Shown piece after piece: positions 26,378 to 37,572 of a stretch of 64,000 nucleotides of DNA. The DNA is from Gemmatimonadota bacterium (GTDB lineage: Bacteria; Gemmatimonadota; Gemmatimonadetes; Gemmatimonadales; Gemmatimonadaceae): positions 1 through 64,000 of the forward strand of contig JAIOPJ010000048.1 of NCBI GenBank assembly GCA_021413975.1, given 5' to 3'. The notes under the pieces were generated by a model. It did no database searches and was not told where the DNA came from. It was given only the letters and a program-made list of their open reading frames with translations. The position numbers were made by a program, and so were the translations under genes. Position 1 is the first letter of the stretch. Each line of letters begins with the position of its first letter.

Positions 26378-27601
26378 ATGCCGACCCTCCGCGACCCCCT
26401 CTGGAACAACATCCGAGTCGACGGGCCCTACCTCCGGCTCATGGACTCGGCGCCCTTCCAGCGACTGCGCTACGTCCGCCAACTCGGCCTCGCGCACCTC
26501 GTCTACCCCGGTGCGACGCACTCGCGCTTCGAGCATGCGCTCGGCGCCTATCATCTCGCCCGTCTCACCGTGCGAGTGCTCGACGACGCCGGGGAACTCG
26601 GCGCCGTTCCCGAGCTCGACCGGCAGCTCGTCGTGGCGGCCGCGCTGCTGCACGACATCGGGCACTACCCCTTCTCGCATGCGCTCGAGGAGATCGGCGT
26701 CCCGCACCACGAGGAGGTGGCGGCACCGCTGATCGCCGACGGGCCCGTGGGCCGGATCCTCCGCGAGGAGTTCGCATCCGACGCGCCCGAGCGCATCCTC
26801 GCCCTCGTGCGCGGACGGAGCGAGTCGGCGCTGCAGGGGCTCATCTCCGGCTCGATCGACCTCGACAAGACCGATTATCTCAAGCGCGATGCGATGATGT
26901 GCGGCGTGGCATACGGCGAGATCGACGTCGACCGTCTCCGGCACGCGCTCACGATCGTCGCCGATCCCGTCACCGGGCGGCCCACCGTCGGGTTGCGCGA
27001 GAAGGGGCTCTCGGCGCTCGAGTCGCTGCTCTTCGCCAAGTACCAGATGTATCGCAACGTGTACTGGCAGCATGCCGTGCGCTCGGCGACCGCGATGTAC
27101 AAGCGCCTCGTCGAGGACGCGCTCCGGGCGGGCGTGCTCGCGGTCGACACGCTCGTCACGTACACCGACGCGGGGATCCTCCACGCGATCGAGAGCGCGG
27201 GTGACCCGCCGCTCCTCGCCGCGCTGCGCGAACGGCGGCTCTACAAGCGCGCCATGGAAGCGCCCGCCGCCGAGCTCACCGGACTCGAGCTCGAGTGGAT
27301 CGCCGAGGACCGGGACCGGACCCGGAGTGCCGAAGCGGCGTTGGCGCGCGCCCATGGGCTGGCGAGCGGCGAACTCCTCCTCGACTACCCGCGCAAGGAA
27401 CGGATGATCGGTCTCGACCTCCCGCTCCTCGCGCGCGACGGGACGGTCCGGCGCATCACCGACTCCGGGTTGGCAGGGGCGATCAACCTCCCCATCCTCG
27501 CCGAGCAGCTCTACCATTCGGCGCGGTGGCTGCGGGTGTTCACCGTGGGGCGTGTCGAGATCGCGCCGGCCGAGGTGCTGGCGGTGCTGGCGGCGTCGTA
27601 G
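26378..27601 (+). CDS. HD-domain phosphohydrolase (COG1078 / dGTPase-like)
   Basis: The 407-aa protein shows the HD metal site of this family: the first His in THSRFEH (His48), His92-Asp93 in LLHDIGHYPFSHALEE, and the later Asp in SGSIDLDKTDYLKRDAM. The start matches the family N-terminus (RDPLWNNIRVDGPYLRLMD). Relatives hydrolyse nucleotides, sometimes dNTPs; the substrate is unknown. It has no membrane segment. It follows the pckA terminator by about 55 bp, so it probably has its own promoter, although I see no convincing one. It ends against a repeat-bounded element and a convergent signalling operon. Confidence 0.88.
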   Translation: MPTLRDPLWNNIRVDGPYLRLMDSAPFQRLRYVRQLGLAHLVYPGATHSRFEHALGAYHLARLTVRVLDDAGELGAVPELDRQLVVAAALLHDIGHYPFSHALEEIGVPHHEEVAAPLIADGPVGRILREEFASDAPERILALVRGRSESALQGLISGSIDLDKTDYLKRDAMMCGVAYGEIDVDRLRHALTIVADPVTGRPTVGLREKGLSALESLLFAKYQMYRNVYWQHAVRSATAMYKRLVEDALRAGVLAVDTLVTYTDAGILHAIESAGDPPLLAALRERRLYKRAMEAPAAELTGLELEWIAEDRDRTRSAEAALARAHGLASGELLLDYPRKERMIGLDLPLLARDGTVRRITDSGLAGAINLPILAEQLYHSARWLRVFTVGRVEIAPAEVLAVLAAS

Positions 27602-27615
27602 GCGGCTCAACTGCT

Positions 27616-27803
27616 TTCACCACCGAGGCACCGAGGGCACCGAGTACCGCACGCGTGCCTTGATCGACCGGCGCGGCCTGGCACACATGGCAGTCCAGAC
27701 CTTTGGGATGAATGGCGCAGGGGCCCGGCGGAGAGATCTCCGTCGGGCCCCTTCTTCCGAATTCAGTTGCAGTTCCCGGTGCCCTCGGTGCCTCGGTGGT
27801 GAA
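27616..27803. repeat. 188-bp element bounded by perfect 27-bp inverted repeats
   Basis: The left end (27616-27642) and right end (27777-27803) are perfect inverted copies of a 27-bp sequence containing CACCGAGGCACCGAGG; the arm is itself built of 8-bp near-repeats. A second element with the same arms but a different interior is at 53238-53431. Both lie between convergent genes. There is no transposase inside. A strong hairpin occupies 27720-27751. Confidence 0.85.
27720..27751 (+). terminator. Hairpin inside the inverted-repeat element
   Basis: A 15-bp stem with one mismatch (GGGGCCCGGCGGAGA against its complement) around a 2-base loop is followed by TTCTTCC. It is a likely intrinsic terminator for the HD gene and may work in both directions. 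Confidence 0.6.
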
Positions 27804-27832
27804 GGCCGAGGCGGTGGCAGTAGCCGTCCGAC

Positions 27833-28024
27833 TCAGCCCTCGGGCGCGACCTTCCGCGCCTTCCCGTGCGCCTCGGCCAGCAGCCGCCCGATCCCGCGAT
27901 AGAAGTGCGCATCGGACGACTTCCCGTCCTCCGCCATCGCGAGCGCGCACCGCTCGAGCGCGTAGAGGATGTTCCCGAGGTAGAGCTCGGCGATCCCGCC
28001 GACCGTCTCCGGCTCCTCAGCCAT
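27833..28024 (-). CDS. 63-aa acidic helical protein downstream of PP2C
   Basis: The small gene overlaps the PP2C stop by 8 bp, so it is translationally coupled to it. The product (AEEPETVGGIAELYLGN at the start, then LERCALAMAEDG and FYRGIGRLLAEAHGKARK) looks like two amphipathic helices, has no membrane segment, and has codon use like its neighbours. I do not recognise it. Its position suggests an accessory to the phosphatase/FHA system. It could be a chance open frame, but the coupled start and well-behaved composition favour a real gene. Confidence 0.55.
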   Translation of the reverse strand: MAEEPETVGGIAELYLGNILYALERCALAMAEDGKSSDAHFYRGIGRLLAEAHGKARKVAPEG

Positions 28025-28772
28025 CCGAAGGGCCGTCGAGTCCGTCCACCTGGACCACGATCGCGGTGATGTTGTCGAGGCCGCCGCGATTGTTCGCCTC
28101 GGCGATCAGCGCGTCCACGATCCGTCCCGGGCCCGAGCGCGCGAGCAGGAGCTGCTGCAACCGGCGATCGTCGACCATGCCGGTGAGGCCGTCGGAGGCC
28201 ACGAGGAAGACGTCGCCGGGCCGGGTGGGCCCCTGATAGATGTCCGCCTCGACCTCGTCGCTCGCGCCGACGCAGCGCGTGATCACGTTGCTGTACGGGT
28301 GGTACCGCGCCTGCTCCGGCGTGAGGAGCCCCGCGTCCACCTGTTCCTGCACGTACGAGTGGTCCTTGGTGATCTGCACGAGCGCACCGTCGCGCAGCAG
28401 GTAGATCCGCGAGTCGCCGATCTGCCCGATGAGGTAGCCCGCATCGGACATCACGAGCACCGAGAGCGTGGTCCCCATCCCCTGCTTGTCGACCTCGGCG
28501 AGCATCCGCTCGTAGATCGCCCGATTCGCGTCCTTGAGCGCATGCGCGACCGTCGTCGGCGCCCCGTCGTCATTCACGGACTGGAGCGGCAGCAGGTTCC
28601 GCGCGACGATCTGCACGGCCATCTCGCTCGCGACCTCGCCCGCAGCGTGACCGCCCATGCCGTCGGCGACGACGAACACTCCCCGCTTGGCATCGGCCTC
28701 GGCGAAGAAGTTGTCCTCGTTCCCGGATCGGACCATGCCGACATCCGTTCGTGCGCCCACCTTGATCTGCAT
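28017..28772 (-). CDS. PP2C-family Ser/Thr protein phosphatase
   Basis: The 251-aa protein is a bare PP2C catalytic domain with all metal-site motifs: RTDVGMVRSGNEDN (residues 8-21), VVADGMGGHAAGE (35-47), GDSRIYLLRDG, VASDGLTGMV and GGLDNITAIV. It dephosphorylates phospho-Ser/Thr using two Mn/Mg ions. There is no membrane anchor. The start MQIKVGARTDVG is typical of the family and lies 4 bp after the stop of the FHA gene. With the FHA protein upstream and a Ser/Thr kinase gene 3.4 kb away, it probably reverses phosphorylation read by the FHA domains. Confidence 0.93.
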   Translation of the reverse strand: MQIKVGARTDVGMVRSGNEDNFFAEADAKRGVFVVADGMGGHAAGEVASEMAVQIVARNLLPLQSVNDDGAPTTVAHALKDANRAIYERMLAEVDKQGMGTTLSVLVMSDAGYLIGQIGDSRIYLLRDGALVQITKDHSYVQEQVDAGLLTPEQARYHPYSNVITRCVGASDEVEADIYQGPTRPGDVFLVASDGLTGMVDDRRLQQLLLARSGPGRIVDALIAEANNRGGLDNITAIVVQVDGLDGPSDG

Positions 28773-28776
28773 CTGT

Positions 28777-30312
28777 TCAGCGCCCCGCGAACAGGAGAAG
28801 CGAAAGGAGCCCGACACCCGTGCCAGCGATGGACACGAGGAGCACGATCACTGCGGCACAACCCTTCTTCTTCTCTTCCGCGACCGGTGCCTGAACATTA
28901 GCGGATGCGCGACCCGGCGCCTTCGTCCCGGCGCCCGGCTTGGCCGACGGCCGGGCCGCCGCCTGCTTCCGGAGCGCGTCGACATTCACCGCGGCGATCG
29001 CTCGCGTTCCGCCACCCTCGGCGAGCGACACCGCCGCGGGACGGAAGGTCATCTTGATGCCGCCGAACCGCAGATCGGGCGCACCTTCCACGCGCACCTC
29101 GCCCTGCACGCGGCGCCCGCCCACGTAGGTGCCGTTCGTCGACTCCTGGTCCACCACGAACCAGCCGTCGGCGCGCTTCTGGATCTTCGCATGCGAGTCG
29201 GAGATCGACTCGTCCTTGATCGCGATGTCGTTGTGCTCACCGCGCCCGATGTTGGTCAGCGCCGAGTGGAGCTCGAACTTCAGCCCTTTGAGCGGTCCCT
29301 CGGCGACGATCTCGAGCGTCGCCAGTGCGGCCCGAGCGGCCGAGGGGGCGGTCGACGGCTCGACGATCGGCGCCGGCGGAGGCGCCGCAGCAGGAGCCGG
29401 AGCAGGAGCCGGCGGGCGCTTCGCGGCCGGGGCCCCCATCATCGTATGCGCGAGCGAGGGGGCTGAGACGGGGGCGGGCGGCGCGGGCGGGGGCTCGACC
29501 GGCGCGGGTGCCGCGACCGCTGCTGGGGTCGCGGCCGGAGCGGGCACCGGAGCCGCCGCAGGAGCCGCAGCTGGAGGGGCGGGGCGGGGCTCCGGCGGAG
29601 GCGGAGGAGCCGCCTCAGCGACCACGACCGGTGCCGGTGCGGGTGCCGGAGCCGGCTTCGCGACGTCCGCGTAGAACCGGAACTCCTCGGCCCCCATCTT
29701 GATCACGTCCCCGCGGCCGAGCAGCTGCTCGCCGGCGACGCGCGCACCGTTGACCCAGACGCCGTTCGTGCTGTGATCGGTCATGACGTAGCCGTTGGCC
29801 GCCGGCGCGATGCTCGCGTGCCGCCGCGAGATCTCGGTGCTGGCGATCACGACGTCGTTCCCGACCTCGCGGCCGAACGAGAGACCGGTGTCCTGCACCG
29901 TGTACTCGCGGCCGTCGACGAGCGAGACGAGGCGGCCACCGGTCGCGGTCGTCGGCTTCTTGGGCGCCGCACCGCTCTTGGCACCGACCATCTTGGCCAC
30001 TTCGGCCGCGCTCACGAACGAGGTGTTCCCGCCCTTCTGGTCCTCGCCGAGCCGCAACTCGTGGCCACCGATCTCGACCTTGTCCCCGTGCAGCAGGGGG
30101 CTCGGCTGCATCCCCAGTTGCACCCCGTTCACCATCACGACCGCGGAGGCGGCACTGAGGCGGATCGACACGCCGCTGGCGCCGAGGGAGACGATCGCCC
30201 CGTTCGCCGGGTCGCCGCTCGGCAACCGGATACCGGCCCCGTCGAAGGCGCCGATGGTCGTTTCACCCGCCGCGAGGGGGTATTGGCTGTCGCGAAGCTT
30301 CAGGTAGGGCAT
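28777..30312 (-). CDS. Triple-FHA protein with C-terminal membrane anchor
   Basis: The 511-aa protein has an FHA-like first domain (1-92) without the usual SxxH core, a good FHA domain (127-216; FGREVGNDVV, SRRHA, STNGVWVNG), a Pro/Ala-rich linker (219-330), a third FHA domain (331-425; IGRGEHNDI, SDSHAKI, STNGTYVGG), a basic stretch and a single transmembrane helix (about 484-509) two residues from the end. FHA domains bind phosphothreonine. The protein is therefore a tail-anchored phospho-scaffold facing the cytoplasm. A TAGTTT hexamer (30328-30323) lies 10 bases before the ATG, giving a very short leader. It heads the FHA-PP2C-63aa operon. Confidence 0.9.
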   Translation of the reverse strand: MPYLKLRDSQYPLAAGETTIGAFDGAGIRLPSGDPANGAIVSLGASGVSIRLSAASAVVMVNGVQLGMQPSPLLHGDKVEIGGHELRLGEDQKGGNTSFVSAAEVAKMVGAKSGAAPKKPTTATGGRLVSLVDGREYTVQDTGLSFGREVGNDVVIASTEISRRHASIAPAANGYVMTDHSTNGVWVNGARVAGEQLLGRGDVIKMGAEEFRFYADVAKPAPAPAPAPVVVAEAAPPPPPEPRPAPPAAAPAAAPVPAPAATPAAVAAPAPVEPPPAPPAPVSAPSLAHTMMGAPAAKRPPAPAPAPAAAPPPAPIVEPSTAPSAARAALATLEIVAEGPLKGLKFELHSALTNIGRGEHNDIAIKDESISDSHAKIQKRADGWFVVDQESTNGTYVGGRRVQGEVRVEGAPDLRFGGIKMTFRPAAVSLAEGGGTRAIAAVNVDALRKQAAARPSAKPGAGTKAPGRASANVQAPVAEEKKKGCAAVIVLLVSIAGTGVGLLSLLLFAGR

Positions 30313-30355
30313 CGAGAAGGGGAAACTACGGGGAGCGAGGGGGGGTCGGCAAGCG

Positions 30356-32170
30356 TCAAACGCCCGGCGACGCGGCGGCCTCGTACTCCCCGGCTTGCAA
30401 ACGGAAGAGCCGCGCATACAGGCCGTTGCGGCCCAGGAGCGCCCGATGAGTCCCCCGCTCCCGCACCTCTCCGTGGTGGAGCACGAGGATCTCGGTCGCC
30501 CCGATGATGGTGCTGAGGCGGTGCGCCACGGCGATCGTGGTCCGGCCCTGCATCAGCGTGGCGAGGCCGCGCTGGATCTCCGCCTCGATCTCGCTGTCGA
30601 CCGCGCTCGTGGCCTCGTCGAGCAACAGGAGGGCCGGATCGGCCGCGATGGCGCGCGCGAACGAGAGCAGTTGGCGCTCCCCGACGCTCACGCTCGAGCC
30701 GCGCTCCCCCAGCTGCTGCGCGTAGCCGTCGGGCAATCGCGCGATCACGCGGTCGGCGCCCACGCGCTCGGCCGCCTGTCGCACCTCGCCGTCGCTCAGC
30801 GGGTTCCCGAGCCTGATGTTCGTCGCGACATCACCGGCGAAGAGGAAGATGTCCTGCTGCACATAGCCCACCACTCGCCGCAGCTCGTGCACCGACATGG
30901 AGCGGATGTCCCGCCCGTCGAGCAGGATCCGTCCCCGCTGCGGCTCGTGGAAGCGCAGGAGCAGGTTGATGACCGTCGTCTTCCCTGCCCCGGTGTGACC
31001 CACCAGGGCGAGCGTCTCGCCCGGGCGCACCGTGAACGACACGCCGCGGAGCACCCAGGTGGGCTCGGCATACGCGAACCAGACGTCCTCGAACGTGACC
31101 GTCACGCCCTGCGACGACGCGCCCCGCGCGGCGAGCACGGCGGTGGTCTCGGTGCCCTCGGCCGCCGGCGTGTCGAGCAGGGTGAAGATCCGCTCGGAGC
31201 TCGCCATGGCCTGCTGCAGCGTGTTGTACTTGTCGGAGAGGTCCTGCAGCGGCTGGTAGAACCGCCGCGCGAGTTGGATGAAGGCCGCGAGCGTCCAGAC
31301 GGTGAGCGCGCCGTTCTCCACCCTCGGCGCCGCCGCGACGATCAGGCTCGCCAGTGCGATGCTCGTGAGGATCTCGATCGCCGGGAAGTAGAGCGCGTAC
31401 ACCGTCACCGAGCGCAGGTGCGCATCGAGATGCGCCTTGTCGAGTGCGGCGAACCGGGCGGCTTCGTCTCCCTCGCGGCTGAAGAGCTGCACCACGCGCA
31501 TGCCGGCGATGCGCTCCTGCAGGAAGGCGTTGATCCGCGCGAGCCGCGTGCGGATCTCGCGGTACGATTCGCGCACCTTGAGCCGGAAGACCCGCGAGAC
31601 CCAGAGGATCCCCGGCACCACGAGGTAGGCGGCCAGGGCCAGCCGCCAGTCGACGATCACCATCAGGATGGTGATCGCGAGCAGCGTGAAGAGGTCGCCG
31701 AGTCCGGCGACCACGCCCGAGGCGAAGAGTTCGTTGAGCGACTCCACGTCCGACGTGACGCGCGTCACCAAACGTCCCACGGGATTGCGGTCGAAGAACG
31801 GGATGGGAAGCCGTTGCAGATGCGCGAAGAGCTGGCACCGCAGGTCATGCATGACCTTCTGACCGAGGATGCCGGTGAGCAGCGTCTCGACGTAGGTGGC
31901 CGAGACCTGCAACAGGAGCGCGCCCACGAGCAGCAGGACCGAGTTGCGCACGAGCGCGGCGTCACCGGCCGGGATCGCCACGTCGATCACCCGGCGCGTC
32001 AACAGCGGCGGCGCGAGCTGCAGGACGCCCTCGACCATGAGCACCGCCACGGCGCCGAGGACGAGCCCGCCGTACGGGCGCACGTAGGTGAAGAGGCGTC
32101 TGGCCAGCCGCCCGTCGAACGCCTTCCCGAGGGCGTCCTCTTCGTGCTGGATGGCGGCGGGCGCGGTCAT
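30356..32170 (-). CDS. ABC exporter (fused membrane and ATPase domains, MsbA/LmrA-like)
   Basis: The 604-aa protein is a half-transporter: six transmembrane helices in the first 330 residues, then an ATPase domain with Walker A GHTGAGKTT, signature VSVGERQL and Walker B LLLLDEATSAVD. The signature starts VSVG instead of LSGG, as in many exporters of this group. It probably works as a homodimer exporting a lipid, peptide or drug-like molecule. No second half-transporter is adjacent. The start at 32170 is chosen because GACATT (32181-32176) lies five bases upstream; an ATG at 32194 is in frame but less convincing. It is divergent from the Ser/Thr kinase gene. Confidence 0.88.
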   Translation of the reverse strand: MTAPAAIQHEEDALGKAFDGRLARRLFTYVRPYGGLVLGAVAVLMVEGVLQLAPPLLTRRVIDVAIPAGDAALVRNSVLLLVGALLLQVSATYVETLLTGILGQKVMHDLRCQLFAHLQRLPIPFFDRNPVGRLVTRVTSDVESLNELFASGVVAGLGDLFTLLAITILMVIVDWRLALAAYLVVPGILWVSRVFRLKVRESYREIRTRLARINAFLQERIAGMRVVQLFSREGDEAARFAALDKAHLDAHLRSVTVYALYFPAIEILTSIALASLIVAAAPRVENGALTVWTLAAFIQLARRFYQPLQDLSDKYNTLQQAMASSERIFTLLDTPAAEGTETTAVLAARGASSQGVTVTFEDVWFAYAEPTWVLRGVSFTVRPGETLALVGHTGAGKTTVINLLLRFHEPQRGRILLDGRDIRSMSVHELRRVVGYVQQDIFLFAGDVATNIRLGNPLSDGEVRQAAERVGADRVIARLPDGYAQQLGERGSSVSVGERQLLSFARAIAADPALLLLDEATSAVDSEIEAEIQRGLATLMQGRTTIAVAHRLSTIIGATEILVLHHGEVRERGTHRALLGRNGLYARLFRLQAGEYEAAASPGV

Positions 32171-32222
32171 TTTCCAATGTCGCCATGGGGGCACGGTCAG
32201 GGCCAGCCCGCCGTTAGATTCC
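32171..32222. promoter_or_regulatory. 52-bp divergent promoter region, ABC exporter / Ser-Thr kinase
   Basis: A minus-strand GACATT (32181-32176) faces the exporter start and a plus-strand TAGATT (32215-32220) faces the kinase. The kinase GTG at 32223 is only two bases after TAGATT, too close for initiation at that codon if TAGATT is the true -10. In that case TTG at 32244 would be the first in-frame start on the transcript. Confidence 0.5.
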
Positions 32223-34121
<1,899 letters not shown>

Positions 34122-34128
34122 GCGCGGC

Positions 34129-36966
34129 GTGAAGGACCGCATCGTCGTCCGGGGCGCCCGGCAGCACAACCTCAAGGACATCGACGTCGACTTCCCGCGC
34201 CGCGCCATCACGGTCGTCACGGGACCGTCGGGTTCGGGCAAGTCGTCGCTTGCCTTCGACACCATCTACGCCGAGGGGCAGCGGCGCTACGTCGAGTCGC
34301 TCTCGGCGTACGCGCGCCAGTTCCTCGAGCGGATGCCCAAGCCCGACGTCGACTCCATCGACGGGCTCTCCCCCGCGGTCGCGATCGAGCAGAAGAACCC
34401 CACGCGCACGTCGCGGTCCACGGTGGGCACGGCGACCGAGATCTACGACTACATGCGCCTGCTCTGGGCGCGCGTCGGCCGGACCGTCTGCCCGGTCTGC
34501 GGACGCGAGCTCAAGCCCGACTCGGCCGATCGCGCGGCCATCGAGGTGATGGCCGAGCCCGCCGGCACCCGGGTGCATGTGGCCTTCCCGTTCGCGCGCT
34601 CGGCCAAGCTCGTGCACACGCGCATCGTCGAGCACTTGCGGGCGAAGGGCTTCGTGCGGGTCATCGCCGACGGCGCGGTGCTGCACCTCGACGAACTCGA
34701 CACCGGCAAGCCGAATCTCGCCAAGGCCAAGGAGCTGCTCGTCGTCACCGATCGCCTCGTGGTGAACGAGGGGATGCGCACGCGGCTCGCCGACGCGCTC
34801 GAGACCGCATTCAGCGAAGGGGACGGCGATGCGACGGTGGTGCTCGAGGACGGTCCGGGCTCGGGGGACGATCCCGTGCGTGGCGCGAAGCGCGGCACAT
34901 CGCGCCAGCTCCGCTACACCACGACCTTCCGCTGCCCCAACGACGGCCACGTCGCGCCGGCACCGTCGCCTCAGCTCTTCTCGTTCAACAACCCGCGCGG
35001 CGCCTGCGCCACCTGCAACGGCTTCGGCGCGACGCTCGAGTATGACGAAGCGCTGATCGTCCCCTACCCCGAGCGCACGCTGCGCGACGGCGCGATCGAC
35101 CCCTGGACCGCGCCGCGCTACGACACCAAGCGCAGGGCGCTCGCGGAGTTCGCCAAGAAGGAGGGCATCCCGCTCGACCGGCCCTGGCGCGACCTCACGC
35201 GCGCGCATCAGGAGCGGTTGCTGCACGGCAAGGCCAAGGGCTATGTCGGCATGGTCCCCTTCCTCGACGCGCTCGAGCCCAAGAAGTACAAGCAGTACAT
35301 CCGCGTCTTCCTCCGCAAATACCAGACGGCGCAGACCTGCGCGACCTGCGGTGGCACCAAGCTCCAGCAGGACGCGCTCAACGTGCGCATCGGCGGACGG
35401 ACCATCGCCGAGATGGCGAACATGCCCGTCGGGCTCCTCAAGCCCTGGGCCGACTCGCTCGTACTCTCGCCCCAGGAGACCGAGATCGCCGCGCACATCC
35501 TGCGCGAGGCGCGCGACCGCATCTCGTTCCTCTGCGACGTGGGCCTCACCTACCTGAGCCTCGACCGCGCCACGCGCACGCTCTCGGGGGGCGAGGCCCA
35601 GCGCATCGGCCTCTCCAACTCGCTCGGCGCGCGGCTCGTCGACACGCTCTACGTGCTAGACGAACCGAGCATCGGCCTGCACGCGCGCGATCTCTCGCGG
35701 CTGCTCACGCTCCTCGAGCGGCTCCGCGACGGGGGCAACACCGTGCTCATGGTGGAGCACGACCTCGACGCCATGCGCGTGAGCGACTGGATGCTCGAGC
35801 TCGGCCCCGGCAGCGGCGAGAAGGGGGGCGCGCTCGTGTTCAGCGGGCCCACCTCCACCGCGAACGAGAGTCCGCTCACCGGGCAGTACCTGACCGGCGA
35901 GCGCGTGATCCCGCTCCCCGAGAAGCGCCGGCGCGCCGGTCCGCAGTGGCTCGCGATCACCGGCGCACGCGAGCACAACCTGCGGAGCGTCTCCACGCGC
36001 ATCCCCCTCGGCACGCTCACCTGCTTCACCGGGGTGAGCGGGTCGGGCAAGAGCACGCTCGTGCACGACGTGATCTTCCGCGCGCTCGAGCACAAGCTCA
36101 CCGGCGAGCACACCGCCAAGCAGCATCTCGGGGAGAAGGTCGGCGCCTTCGACACGCTCACCGGCTGGGACGTGCTCGACGAGGTCGTGCTCGTCGACCA
36201 GGAGCCGATCGGCCGGTCACCACGCTCCAATCCGGTCACGTACGTGAAGGCCTTCGACGAGATCCGCCGGATCTTCGCCGAGGTGCCGCTGGCCCGGCAG
36301 CGCCGGTACACGGCGGGCACCTTCTCCTTCAATGTGAAGGGCGGCCGCTGCGAGACCTGCGACGGGGCCGGCGCGATCGAGGTCGAGATGGTGTTCATGG
36401 CCGACGTCTTCGTGCCCTGCGAGAGCTGCGCCGGCGCGCGCTACAAGGCCGAGGTCCTCGACGTGACCTACTTCGGCAAGCGGATCACCGACGTCCTGGA
36501 AATGACGGTGGACGAAGCGATCCGCTTCTTCCCCCGCGAGGAGAAGCTCGGCCAGTCCCTCTGGCAGGTCCAGCAGGTCGGGCTGGGCTACCTGAGGCTC
36601 GGACAGCCCGCCACGACCCTGTCCGGCGGCGAGGCCCAGCGCCTCAAGATCGCGCGGGAACTGGCCCTGGCGGCCAAGAAGGGGGGCCGGAAGCTCTATG
36701 TGATGGACGAGCCCACCACCGGCCTGCACGCCCGCGACATCGAGGTGCTCTGCGCCGTCCTTGACCGATTGGTCGACGCCGGACATACGGTCGTGCTCAT
36801 CGAGCACAACCTCGACGTGATCAAGCGGGCGGATTGGGTGGTCGATCTGGGCCCGGAGGGGGGCGACGGGGGAGGCCGGATCGTGGCCGAGGGGACCCCG
36901 GAGCAGGTCGCGAAGGTCGCTGGATCGCATACCGGGCGGTTCCTCGCCCCCCTGCTCGAGCGCTAG
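34129..36966 (+). CDS. uvrA: Excinuclease ABC subunit A
   Basis: The 945-aa protein has the full UvrA order: first ABC ATPase (GPSGSGKSS near residue 32), zinc module CPVCG, insertion and second zinc site CATCGGTKL, signature [11 protein letters not shown] with LDEPSIGLH, second ABC ([10 protein letters not shown]), third zinc site CETCDG...CESCAG, and [12 protein letters not shown] with [12 protein letters not shown]. It is the damage-recognition dimer of nucleotide excision repair. The length is normal. The second half of the first ATPase ([13 protein letters not shown]) departs somewhat from the commonest UvrA wording, so a UvrA paralogue cannot be fully excluded. It is 7 bp after the kinase gene, with GTG start and no clear Shine-Dalgarno. 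Confidence 0.95.
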   Translation: MKDRIVVRGARQHNLKDIDVDFPRRAITVVTGPSGSGKSSLAFDTIYAEGQRRYVESLSAYARQFLERMPKPDVDSIDGLSPAVAIEQKNPTRTSRSTVGTATEIYDYMRLLWARVGRTVCPVCGRELKPDSADRAAIEVMAEPAGTRVHVAFPFARSAKLVHTRIVEHLRAKGFVRVIADGAVLHLDELDTGKPNLAKAKELLVVTDRLVVNEGMRTRLADALETAFSEGDGDATVVLEDGPGSGDDPVRGAKRGTSRQLRYTTTFRCPNDGHVAPAPSPQLFSFNNPRGACATCNGFGATLEYDEALIVPYPERTLRDGAIDPWTAPRYDTKRRALAEFAKKEGIPLDRPWRDLTRAHQERLLHGKAKGYVGMVPFLDALEPKKYKQYIRVFLRKYQTAQTCATCGGTKLQQDALNVRIGGRTIAEMANMPVGLLKPWADSLVLSPQETEIAAHILREARDRISFLCDVGLTYLSLDRATRTLSGGEAQRIGLSNSLGARLVDTLYVLDEPSIGLHARDLSRLLTLLERLRDGGNTVLMVEHDLDAMRVSDWMLELGPGSGEKGGALVFSGPTSTANESPLTGQYLTGERVIPLPEKRRRAGPQWLAITGAREHNLRSVSTRIPLGTLTCFTGVSGSGKSTLVHDVIFRALEHKLTGEHTAKQHLGEKVGAFDTLTGWDVLDEVVLVDQEPIGRSPRSNPVTYVKAFDEIRRIFAEVPLARQRRYTAGTFSFNVKGGRCETCDGAGAIEVEMVFMADVFVPCESCAGARYKAEVLDVTYFGKRITDVLEMTVDEAIRFFPREEKLGQSLWQVQQVGLGYLRLGQPATTLSGGEAQRLKIARELALAAKKGGRKLYVMDEPTTGLHARDIEVLCAVLDRLVDAGHTVVLIEHNLDVIKRADWVVDLGPEGGDGGGRIVAEGTPEQVAKVAGSHTGRFLAPLLER

Positions 36967-37036
36967 TCGTGGCGCGCCCGGTTATGCAGTAGTTTGAGGC
37001 AGTCGGCAGCGGCAGCATCCTTCAGCGGAGAACCAG

Positions 37037-37468
37037 ATGGCATCGAAGAAGAAGGCCAAGAAGAGCGCGAAGAAGGCGACCAAGCGGACCGTGAGAAAGC
37101 CGGCGAAGAAGGCCGCGAAGAAGAAGACCGCCAAGAGGACCGCCAAGAAGGCGACGAGGAAGCCCGCGAAGAAGGCGACGCGCGCGAAGGCCTCGAAGAA
37201 GGTCGTGCGCCGCTCGGCGAAGAAGGCGACCAGGAAGGCCGCGCCGAAGAAGGCCGCACCGAAGAAGGCTGCACCGAAGAAGGCCGCACCCAAGAAGGCC
37301 GCATCCAAGAAGGCCGCACCGATGATCGCCGCGGCCCCGAAGCCCGTCGCCGCCGTGACACCGGTCGCGCCGCCGATGGCTCCGCCTATGGCCCCGTCGG
37401 CCCCCATGATGCCGCCGATGGCTCCGCCCATGAGCTCGATGGCACCGCCGCCGCCCATGGAGTTCTGA
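37037..37468 (+). CDS. Histone-H1-like DNA-binding protein with Pro/Met-rich tail
   Basis: The 143-aa protein is Lys/Ala-rich for its first 100 residues (repeats of AKKA and APKKA types) and then switches to a Pro/Met/Ala tail (VAPPMAPPMAPSAPMMPPMA). The first part matches bacterial H1-like nucleoid proteins such as those of the AlgP/Hc1 type, which bind DNA without sequence specificity. The tail has no basic residues and may drive self-association or phase behaviour; that is inference. GGAGA six bases before the ATG supports the start. A TAGTTT hexamer at 36990-36995 gives a plausible promoter. A strong terminator follows, so it is a single-gene unit. Confidence 0.85.
   Translation: MASKKKAKKSAKKATKRTVRKPAKKAAKKKTAKRTAKKATRKPAKKATRAKASKKVVRRSAKKATRKAAPKKAAPKKAAPKKAAPKKAASKKAAPMIAAAPKPVAAVTPVAPPMAPPMAPSAPMMPPMAPPMSSMAPPPPMEF
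37241..37315 (+). repeat. Five tandem 15-bp repeats encoding APKKA-type units
   Basis: Five consecutive in-frame 15-base units of the type GCACCGAAGAAGGCC encode Ala-Pro/Ser-Lys-Lys-Ala repeats in the H1-like protein. Such arrays change length by slippage or recombination without frameshift. Confidence 0.85.
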
Positions 37469-37513
37469 GTCGAAGGAAGAAGGCCGGAGGATGAAGGCGG
37501 GAAGCTGAACGAC

Positions 37514-37548
37514 GATGCGGGGGCGAGCTCAGTGCTCACCCCCGCATC
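37514..37548. terminator. Bidirectional terminator between the H1-like gene and the MacB-like gene
   Basis: A 15-bp stem with one wobble (GATGCGGGGGCGAGC against GCTCACCCCCGCATC) around a 5-base loop is followed by TTTCATCC. Outer flanks GGATGAAGG (37490-37498) and CCTTCATCC on the other side extend the inverted symmetry, as at 514-640. Confidence 0.85.
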
Positions 37549-37572
37549 TTTCATCCTTCATCCTTCAGCATT

